Shown here one piece after another: positions 1 to 5,084 of a DNA stretch of 8,727 nt; within the stretch, counting starts at the first letter, position 1, and every line of letters begins with the position of its first letter. A program made the translations under genes and the position numbers. The notes below the pieces were generated by a model that searched no databases, was not told the origin of the DNA, and saw nothing but the letters and a program-made list of their open reading frames with translations. Source of the DNA: Rhodanobacter sp. (GTDB taxonomy: Bacteria > Pseudomonadota > Gammaproteobacteria > Xanthomonadales > Rhodanobacteraceae); NCBI GenBank assembly GCA_026193555.1, contig JAPHUU010000019.1:1-8727 (forward strand). Direction: 5' to 3'.

Positions 1-16
1 AGAGACTCGCGCCGCC

Positions 17-892
17 CTACACGTTCCCCGCTCCCCGCAGGGTCCCTTCGCGGGATTCCTCGTTCCCCGTTTCATAAAGCGCCTTGCGTGGCGCGCCGGT
101 GATCGCTGCCGCCAGCTTGGCCGCCTTCGCTGGCGGCAGTTCATCGCGAAGGATCGCGAAGATGCGCCTCCCCTCGACCAGCTTCGCATCGGCTTCCTCG
201 CCGCGACCGGCGACCAGTAGCACGCATTCACCCCGTTGCTGATCGGGATCGCCGGCAACCCGCGCCGCCAGTTCGGCCAACGGTTCGCCCAGCACCGTCT
301 CGAACATCTTGGTCAGTTCGCGTGCCAGTACCGCTTCGCGTGCCGGCCCGAAGATGTCCCGCATGTCGGCGAGGCTGTCGGCCACCCGATGCGACGACTC
401 GTAAAAGATCAGCGTGCGCGTTTCGCCAGCAAGTTCCTGCAGGCGACTGCGTCGTGCCGCCGCCTTGGGTGCGAGGAAACCCTCGAAGACGAAGCGGTCG
501 CTGGGCAGGCCTGCGACCGACAGTGCCGCAATCGCCGCACAGGCACCGGGCACCGGGATGCAGCGGATGCCGGCCGCACGTGCTGCGCGCACCAGCCGGA
601 AACCCGGGTCGCTGATCAGCGGCGTGCCGGCGTCGGATATCAATGCCACCGACTCCCCCGCCTGCAGCCGCCGCACGATGGCATCCACCGCATCGCGCTC
701 GTTGTGCTCATGCAGCGCGATCAACGGCGTGTCGATGCCGTGATGGACCAGCAGCGGGCGACTGTGCCGGGTGTCCTCGGCGGCGATCACCGCCACGCCG
801 CGCAAGGCCTCGATGGCACGCATCGAGAAATCGTCGCGATGACCGATCGGTGTGGCGACCACCCACAGGCAACCTGGCTGAACTGATGACAT
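17..892 (-). CDS. rsmI: 16S rRNA (cytidine(1402)-2'-O)-methyltransferase RsmI
   Basis: A 291-residue SAM-dependent methyltransferase of the tetrapyrrole-methylase fold. In the known family it 2'-O-methylates C1402 in the decoding centre of 16S rRNA; RsmH adds the N4-methyl to the same base. Visible family motifs are LWVVATPIG near residues 9-17, AEDTRHS at 38-44, HEHNE at 61-65, SDAGTPLISDPG at 86-97, VPGACA near 114-119, FEGFLAP near 136-142 and FYESSHR near 165. The start is set by ATG at 892-890 with GAGGAG seven bases upstream. The open frame runs 223 codons further upstream, but antisense inside lpoA, so that part is rejected. It is divergent from lpoA, an order shared with E. coli (yraL/yraM) and Pseudomonas. 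Two oddities: the usual N of ATPIGN is H18, and the last ~18 residues (after KALYE) are encoded by G-rich repeat-like DNA. Length is normal for the family. Confidence 0.95.
   Translation of the reverse strand: MSSVQPGCLWVVATPIGHRDDFSMRAIEALRGVAVIAAEDTRHSRPLLVHHGIDTPLIALHEHNERDAVDAIVRRLQAGESVALISDAGTPLISDPGFRLVRAARAAGIRCIPVPGACAAIAALSVAGLPSDRFVFEGFLAPKAAARRSRLQELAGETRTLIFYESSHRVADSLADMRDIFGPAREAVLARELTKMFETVLGEPLAELAARVAGDPDQQRGECVLLVAGRGEEADAKLVEGRRIFAILRDELPPAKAAKLAAAITGAPRKALYETGNEESREGTLRGAGNV
21..69 (-). repeat. G-rich GGGGAAC-type repeat cluster at the 3' end of rsmI
   Basis: Read on the minus strand, this stretch has CGGGGAACG at 69-61, then GAGGAATC-like degenerate copies, GGGGAGC at 36-30 and CGGGGAACG at 29-21. 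It forms the end of the rsmI reading frame. The same heptamer occurs twice in tandem directly after the FAD oxidase gene (4787-4800). Inside confirmed genes I did not find it elsewhere in the window. I take it as a dispersed short repeat; its function is unknown. Confidence 0.45.
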
Positions 893-931
893 GGGGAAAC
901 TCCTCAGCCGCGAGCCGGCAATACGATCAGC

Positions 932-937
932 TATCAT
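932..937 (+). promoter_or_regulatory. Candidate -10 box for lpoA in the rsmI/lpoA divergent gap
   Basis: TATCAT matches TATAAT at five of six positions and lies in the 81-base divergent gap (893-973). Transcription would begin near 943-944, giving a leader of about 30 bases that includes AAGGGA at 962-967, six bases before the lpoA ATG. No good -35 hexamer lies 16-18 bases upstream. I saw no comparably clear -10 for rsmI on the other strand. Confidence 0.35.
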
Positions 938-973
938 CGCGCATTGCCGACCATGACGATCAAGGGATACCCC

Positions 974-2890
974 ATGCGCCTCATGCGCCTCTCGCGAACC
1001 GCCGCGATCGGACTGCTGCTTGCACTGGTGCTGACCGCCTGTGTGCCAACCAACGTACGGCGTTCGCCGGCCGAAATCGCCGCCGCGCAGAGTGCCGCCG
1101 TGCTGGCGCAACAGGGCCAGTTCGACGAGGCCGCGCAAGCCTATCTGGCGCTGGCCGGTCAGTCCGCCGTCGGCGACGGCTATCGCTTGCTGGCCGCCGA
1201 AGCCTGGCGTCAGGAAGGCCAGATCGAACGCGCCGCACCAACGCTCGCGCAAATCAGGCGTCCGCGCCTGACGGGGGATGAGCCGCTGCGCTTCGACCTG
1301 CTGCGCGCCGAACTCGCGCTCAGCCGCCATGATGCGGCTACCGCGCTGCAGCTGACCACCCAGCCAAGTGTCACCGTGCCGCAGACGCTGCAGTTGCGGC
1401 TGCTGGAATTGCGTGCCCGTGCAATGGCAGCCAGCGGCGACAACTGGGGGGCGGCGCGCACCCGGGCGCAGATGGATGAACAGCTTGGCGGCCTCGATCA
1501 GTCGCAGAACCGCCAGCAGATCGTCAGCCTGCTGAGCAAGGTCGGGATCGAACCGCTGCAACAGCGCGCCGCCGCGATGGCGCCGGGCGAGCGCATGCTG
1601 CCATGGATCAACGAGGCGCTGAGCCGTCTCGGCGTGGCCGTTGCGCGACCACAGCCGGAGTTGCAGCAGCCTGTCGGCACCTTGCTGCCAGGGCCCGACG
1701 CCAATGTGCGCGAGGGCTACAAGGTACCCGCGCAGCTGGCGTTGCTGCTACCCAGCGACGGCAACTTTGCCGGCGCCAGCGGGTCGATTCGCGAGGGTTT
1801 TTTTGCCGCGTACTTCAATGCCGGGCAAAACCACGCGCCGCGCCCCAGGGTGAGCGTCTACAACAGCCACGGCACCGCCGAGGGTGCCGTGGCCGCCTAT
1901 CAGCAGGCGGTAAGCGATGGTGCGCAACTGGTGGTCGGCCCGCTGACCCGCGGCGAAGTGGCGGCGGTGTTCAGCCAGGCCCGATTGCCGGTGCCGCTGC
2001 TGGCGCTCAATCATCCTGACGACCGCCAATTGCCGGCCGGCGGCACCAGCGAGTTCGGCCTGTTGCCGGAAACCGAGGGTGCGCAGGTCGCCGATCACAT
2101 GATCGAGAGCGGCCTGCGACATGTCTATGTACTGATCTCCAGCGACGATTTCGCGCAGCGCGCAGCGAGCGCATTCAAAGCCGAGCTGGCGGCTCGCGGC
2201 GGCCAGGTGGAGGGTCTGACGGTCGTAACCAATTTCACTGCCGCCCTCAGCGGAGTGGACACCAGCGGCATGAGCACGCCGCCCATCATCGACACGGAGC
2301 CAAGCCCGAACGCCACCGCGGGCCCGCCCCCCGGCTCGAACACGATCCCGGGCACCGGCATTTTCATCAGCATGCGCCCGAACCAGGCACGCCTGCTGAT
2401 GCCGCAGTTGCTGGTCGCCCGCATCTATCTTCCCGTATTCGCCACCTCCCACATCTATACCGGCCGGGACGACGCTACCTCCGACCGCGATCTGGACGGT
2501 GTGGAATTCTGCGATGCGCCATGGCTGTTCGACGCCCAACCGGGCCTGCCCAACCACGATGACATCGCCGCCCAATTGCCGGGTGCTGGCGGCAGTTCTG
2601 CGCGGCTGTTTGCCTTCGGCATGGATGCATGGAACCTGGTGCCTTACCTGGACTGGTTGCGTGCCCATCCGGGAAGCTACCTGCCGGGCGCCAGCGGCCA
2701 GCTCACCGCCGACCCGTTCGGACGGGTGCGCCGGGTGCTGATCTGGGCGAAATTCCAGAACGGTTTGGCCCGGCCGTTGGGCGGCAGCCTGCAGATGGAT
2801 GATGTGCCGGCCAGTGCGCCGCCCCTGATGCCCGCTCCGGCGCCGGCCAGCTCCTCGGCAGACGGCGGCGATCCAGCCAGCCAAGGCTGA
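974..2890 (+). CDS. lpoA: Penicillin-binding protein activator LpoA (LppC-family lipoprotein)
   Basis: A 638-residue outer-membrane lipoprotein. In characterised relatives LpoA reaches through the periplasm to stimulate the peptidoglycan synthase PBP1A. The N terminus has basic residues, a hydrophobic stretch (AIGLLLALVL) and the lipobox LTAC at residues 20-23, so C23 is the predicted lipidated residue. The following V at +2 is compatible with outer-membrane sorting. Residues ~30-225 are Ala/Leu/Gln-rich helical repeats, as in the TPR-like N domain. From ~249 (YKVPAQLALLLPSDG) onward it resembles the periplasmic-binding-protein-like LppC domain, with VVGPLTRGEV, ALN, FISMRPNQARLLMPQL and LFAFGMDAWNLVPYL. 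ATG 974 is chosen because AAGGGA lies six bases upstream; earlier in-frame TTG 944 and ATG 953 lack this and would put extra residues before the signal peptide. Residues ~426-463 are a Pro/Thr/Gly-rich insertion, and the tail is Pro/Ala/Ser-rich. It overlaps yraN, implying co-translation. Confidence 0.92.
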   Translation: MRLMRLSRTAAIGLLLALVLTACVPTNVRRSPAEIAAAQSAAVLAQQGQFDEAAQAYLALAGQSAVGDGYRLLAAEAWRQEGQIERAAPTLAQIRRPRLTGDEPLRFDLLRAELALSRHDAATALQLTTQPSVTVPQTLQLRLLELRARAMAASGDNWGAARTRAQMDEQLGGLDQSQNRQQIVSLLSKVGIEPLQQRAAAMAPGERMLPWINEALSRLGVAVARPQPELQQPVGTLLPGPDANVREGYKVPAQLALLLPSDGNFAGASGSIREGFFAAYFNAGQNHAPRPRVSVYNSHGTAEGAVAAYQQAVSDGAQLVVGPLTRGEVAAVFSQARLPVPLLALNHPDDRQLPAGGTSEFGLLPETEGAQVADHMIESGLRHVYVLISSDDFAQRAASAFKAELAARGGQVEGLTVVTNFTAALSGVDTSGMSTPPIIDTEPSPNATAGPPPGSNTIPGTGIFISMRPNQARLLMPQLLVARIYLPVFATSHIYTGRDDATSDRDLDGVEFCDAPWLFDAQPGLPNHDDIAAQLPGAGGSSARLFAFGMDAWNLVPYLDWLRAHPGSYLPGASGQLTADPFGRVRRVLIWAKFQNGLARPLGGSLQMDDVPASAPPLMPAPAPASSSADGGDPASQG

Positions 2891-3246
2891 TGCGTGCCGC
2901 TGGCGACGGTTTCGAACAGCGCGCCTGCGCTGAACTCGAACGCGGCGGACTGCGCCTGCTGGCCCGCAACTACAACACGCGGCAGGGCGAGCTTGACCTG
3001 GTGATGCGCGACGGCGACACCGTGGTTTTCGTCGAGGTGCGCTACCGACGGAGCGCCAGCCACGGTGACGCCGCCGCCTCGGTCACGGCCAGCAAGCAGG
3101 CCAAGTTGATCCTGGCTGCCCAGCACTGGCTTGCCGCACACCCGCAACATGCCCGGCGTGCGTGTCGTTTCGACGTGGTGAGCTACGACGGGCCAGCCGA
3201 CCAGGCGCGAATGAACTGGTTGCGGGGCGCCTTCGATGCCAGCTGA
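2890..3246 (+). CDS. yraN: YraN family protein (UPF0102, nuclease-like fold)
   Basis: A 118-residue protein of the UPF0102/YraN family, usual length. Key residues are E9 in the first helix, GELDLVMRDG at 33-42 (E34, D36) and VFVEVRYRRS at 47-55 (E49, R51), then AAASVTASKQAKL at 61-73. This matches the family's PD-(D/E)XK-like core, with R rather than K at the third catalytic position; as far as I recall, the R is also normal in E. coli YraN. The biochemical role is not firmly established, although a nuclease-type fold and links to DNA uptake or recombination have been suggested. The ATG at 2890 shares one base with the lpoA stop (TGATG), which implies translational coupling. The lpoA-yraN order is widely conserved, but the diaA and dolP genes that follow in E. 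coli and Pseudomonas are absent here. Confidence 0.93.
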   Translation: MRAAGDGFEQRACAELERGGLRLLARNYNTRQGELDLVMRDGDTVVFVEVRYRRSASHGDAAASVTASKQAKLILAAQHWLAAHPQHARRACRFDVVSYDGPADQARMNWLRGAFDAS

Positions 3247-3413
3247 CTGACGCCGCCTGCTGGAAGCCGTTGACAGCGCACCGGGGCGCGGACGCCTTCT
3301 GCAAACGCCGGCCCGGAGCATCGTGTGCAAGCTGCGCTCCTGCAGCCAGGGCTGCGACCACGGCAACCACCGAACGCTGCAAAATCTATCCGCGAGTGGA
3401 CTACGCTTTGCGC
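3247..3413 (+). other. Intergenic region between yraN and the FAD oxidase
   Basis: These 167 bases carry no convincing gene. Copies of GCTGC at 3331-3335 and 3351-3355 can each pair with the single GCAGC at 3342-3346, giving two mutually exclusive five-base-pair hairpins (loops of six and four bases). A perfect TTGACA sits at 3270-3275, but the hexamer 17 bases later (CGCCTT) is not a -10. No T-run follows the hairpins, so I do not call a terminator. Confidence 0.4.
3402..3407 (+). promoter_or_regulatory. Possible -10 box placed for a leaderless FAD oxidase transcript
   Basis: TACGCT keeps the three most conserved -10 bases (T1, A2, T6) and ends six bases before ATG 3414, so +1 would be the A of the start codon. 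No clear SD precedes ATG 3414; GAGTGGA at 3394-3400 is 13 bases away, though it would suit TTG 3408. No -35 is apparent. This is a weak call resting mainly on spacing. Confidence 0.2.
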
Positions 3414-4784
3414 ATGACCTTACCCACTGAATGTCTGGCCGCACTTCGCGAAATCTTTCCGCCGGCGTCGTTCGTCACCGACGAAGCCGAGCGTATTGCC
3501 TACTCGTACGACAACTCCCGCCGTCACGCCTTGCCCGATGCGGTGGCCTTTCCCACCGAACACGCGCAGGTCGAGGCACTGGTGCGGGTCTGCCGGAGCC
3601 ATCGCGTACCGGTGATCGCACGTGGCCGCGGAAGCAATACCACGGGCGCCACGGTGCCGGTGGATGGCGGCGTGGTGGTCAGCTTCGAGCGGATGAACCG
3701 GATCCTGCGGATCGATCCGGACAACCGCCTTGCGGTCGTTGAACCCGGCGTCCTGAACGGTGATCTGCAGCAGGCGCTGGCGCCGCTTGGTTTCTTCTGG
3801 CCACCGGATCCCACGTCCGCGCCCTGGTGCACCATCGGTGGCAACCTCGCCTGCAACTCGGCCGGTCCGCGCACGGTGAAATACGGCAGTCCGCGCGAGA
3901 ACACGCTGGGCCTGCGCGCAGTCGCCGGCAACGGCGACAGCTTTCGTTGTGGCACCTACACCAGCAAGGGAGCGACCGGCTACGACCTGACCCGGCTGCT
4001 GATCGGTTCGGAAGGCACGCTGGCACTGATCACCGAAGCGACCCTGAAGCTCACGCCGAAACCGTCGGCCATCCGCACCCTGCGTGCGACCTACCGCGAT
4101 GTCGACTGCGCCGCCCGTGCGGTGGCGCGGGTCATGGCGCAGCCAGTGACGCCGTGCGCGCTGGAATTCATCGATGACGTGGCCCTCAAGCTGGCACGCG
4201 ACCACGCCGGCGACATCGTGCCACTGGCCGGCGCAATGCTGATGATCGAAGTGGACGGCGAGCCGCAGACGTTGCCCTCTGCGGTGGAAGCCGTGTCGCG
4301 GGCCGCCCGTGGCGATGGACTGGACGAATTGCGGGTGGCCGAAACCGCCGCGGAAACCCTCGCGCTGTGGTCCGCACGCAAGGCGTTGTCACCAGCGCAG
4401 CGCACGATTTCGCCAAACAAGATCAACGAGGACGTGGTGGTGCCGGTCAGCCGGCTACCCGAGCTGGTCAACGGCATCAAGCAGCTGTCGGCGAAGCATG
4501 ATGTGCTTGTCGTCAGCTTCGGCCACGCCGGCAACGGCAACCTGCACGTGAACCTGCTGCCGCGCGACGACGCCGAGCGCGAGCGCGCGCAGGCCTGCCT
4601 GGCCGAGATCTTCGCGCTGGTGGTCGCGCTCGAAGGCACGTTGTCCGGCGAGCACGGCATCGGTCTGGTCAAGCGCGAGTTCATGCCGCTGGCGTTGTCG
4701 CCGAACACGCTGGGCCTGATGGGCAACATCAAGAGCGCGTTCGACCCGGACGGCATCCTCAATCCGGGCAAGCTGCTGCCTTGA
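3414..4784 (+). CDS. FAD-linked oxidase, GlcD / D-2-hydroxyacid dehydrogenase type
   Basis: A 456-residue flavoprotein with an N-terminal PCMH/VAO-type FAD domain and a C-terminal FAD-oxidase domain. The FAD-binding part shows ARGRGSNTTGATVP at 69-82, PPDPTSAPWCTIGGNLACNSAG at 130-151, GYDLTRLLIGSEGTLALITEATLKLTPKP at 189-217. The C domain has GHAGNGNLHVNL at 370-381 (H371, H378) and SGEHGIGLVKR at 411-421 (E413, H414), which in relatives bind a divalent metal next to the 2-hydroxyacid, and ends in FDPDGILNPGKLLP. Relatives oxidise D-lactate, glycolate or D-2-hydroxyglutarate; sequence alone does not choose between them. The length fits a single-subunit D-LDH/GlcD. There is no C-terminal 4Fe-4S extension and no glcE/glcF beside it. 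The start at ATG 3414 fits the family N terminus, but SD support is poor; in-frame TTG 3408 is an alternative. Confidence 0.9.
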   Translation: MTLPTECLAALREIFPPASFVTDEAERIAYSYDNSRRHALPDAVAFPTEHAQVEALVRVCRSHRVPVIARGRGSNTTGATVPVDGGVVVSFERMNRILRIDPDNRLAVVEPGVLNGDLQQALAPLGFFWPPDPTSAPWCTIGGNLACNSAGPRTVKYGSPRENTLGLRAVAGNGDSFRCGTYTSKGATGYDLTRLLIGSEGTLALITEATLKLTPKPSAIRTLRATYRDVDCAARAVARVMAQPVTPCALEFIDDVALKLARDHAGDIVPLAGAMLMIEVDGEPQTLPSAVEAVSRAARGDGLDELRVAETAAETLALWSARKALSPAQRTISPNKINEDVVVPVSRLPELVNGIKQLSAKHDVLVVSFGHAGNGNLHVNLLPRDDAERERAQACLAEIFALVVALEGTLSGEHGIGLVKREFMPLALSPNTLGLMGNIKSAFDPDGILNPGKLLP

Positions 4785-4786
4785 AT

Positions 4787-4800
4787 GGGGAACGGGGAAC
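4787..4800 (+). repeat. Tandem GGGGAAC repeat immediately after the FAD oxidase stop
   Basis: Two exact head-to-tail copies of GGGGAAC lie two bases after the TGA at 4782-4784. A related GGGGAAAC occurs at 5052-5059, and GGGGAAAC at 893-900 is in the rsmI leader. It is the same unit as the cluster at the end of rsmI. Gene-end G-rich repeats of this kind are, from memory, common in xanthomonads. Confidence 0.5.
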
Positions 4801-4896
4801 ATGAAGGCAGTTCGGCTGGCACGCACCCTGTGGTTCGAGGCCGAGCTGCTGCCGACGCTGCGTCAGCGCGCAGCCCGCGCCGTCGGGCACGCGTGA
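4801..4896 (+). CDS. Possible small ORF, 31 residues, unknown
   Basis: ATG 4801 to TGA 4896 encodes a 31-residue peptide beginning MKAVRLARTLWFEAELLP. It is basic at the start, rich in Leu/Arg/Ala and uses mostly G/C-ending codons like its neighbours. GGGGA ends only two bases before the ATG, too close for a good SD, and is part of the repeat. I do not recognise the peptide. It could be a remnant of a longer gene or chance coding; the region is so GC-rich that open frames of this size are expected. Confidence 0.15.
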   Translation: MKAVRLARTLWFEAELLPTLRQRAARAVGHA

Positions 4897-4913
4897 ATGT
4901 CTCGGCGATTCCC

Positions 4914-4950
4914 GGCGGGCAGTGCCCGCCACACAAGCCCACCGCCCGCC
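4914..4950 (+). other. Hairpin with two alternative 3' arms
   Basis: GGCGGGC at 4914-4920 can pair perfectly with GCCCGCC at 4924-4930 (three-base loop) or with an identical GCCCGCC at 4944-4950 (23-base loop). The first is much favoured unless blocked. No T-run follows, so it is not a simple terminator. It lies in the 296-base gap before the nupG homologue, with a further hairpin GCCGC-GCT-GCGGC at 4968-4980. Confidence 0.4.
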
Positions 4951-4988
4951 GTGCGAGCCTTATCCCCGCCGCGCTGCGGCTTGCCGCC

Positions 4989-5024
4989 GGGCAGCAGCAT
5001 CCCGTAACCTGCCCCGAGTTTTTT
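4989..5024 (+). terminator. Terminator- or attenuator-like hairpin with T6 upstream of nupG
   Basis: GGGCAG at 4989-4994 pairs with CTGCCC at 5009-5014 (six pairs, mostly G-C, 14-base loop). Four bases later comes TTTTTT at 5019-5024, the only long T-run in this GC-rich gap. It could end transcripts from the FAD oxidase or attenuate transcription into the transporter, whose start lies 57 bases beyond. The long loop and the CGAG spacer make it a weak intrinsic terminator at best. Confidence 0.35.
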
Positions 5025-5030
5025 GGCTGC

Positions 5031-5056
5031 GGGAAAGTCCCTGGCCGAACAGGGGA
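5031..5056 (+). promoter_or_regulatory. Competing hairpins around the SD of the nupG leader mini-ORF
   Basis: TCCCTG at 5038-5043 can pair with CAGGGG at 5050-5055 (five Watson-Crick pairs and one U-G, loop GCCGAA). This would cover the SD-like AGGGGA at 5051-5056. Alternatively TCCC at 5038-5041 can pair with GGGA at 5031-5034 (loop AAG), which frees the SD. The two pairings exclude each other. This is seen by eye; no folding energy was computed. Confidence 0.3.
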
Positions 5057-5063
5057 AACACGC

Positions 5064-5084
5064 ATGCCGGATATTCGCTCATGA
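5064..5084 (+). CDS. Possible six-codon leader ORF coupled to the nupG homologue
   Basis: ATG CCG GAT ATT CGC TCA TGA encodes MPDIRS. It has AGGGGA seven bases upstream, and its TGA (5082-5084) overlaps the transporter's ATG (5081-5083) in an ATGA arrangement. The transporter ATG itself has no good SD, so re-initiation from this mini-ORF is a plausible route to its translation. Being only six codons, chance is a real alternative. Confidence 0.3.
   Translation: MPDIRS

Noticed and set aside
893..1561. 223-codon N-terminal extension of the rsmI open frame
   Set aside because: It lies antisense within lpoA, has no family similarity, and the internal ATG 892 has a good SD and the family N terminus.
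1751..1804. Intrinsic terminator inside lpoA ending at T7
   Set aside because: The GC stems upstream are not adjacent to the T-run and the site is mid-gene.
1748..2884. 378-codon minus-strand open frame opposite lpoA
   Set aside because: A shadow of lpoA with Arg/Gly/Ala-rich composition and no recognisable domain.
3270..3298. TTGACA as a -35 box for the FAD oxidase
   Set aside because: The hexamers 16-18 bases downstream are G/C-rich and unlike a -10; the site is also over 100 bases from the start codon.
4785..5084. 99-codon plus-strand frame from ATG 4785 ending on the transporter start
   Set aside because: No SD, mixed Arg/Ala/Pro composition, no domain; it runs through the repeat and the hairpins. 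Only its last six codons have a plausible SD.
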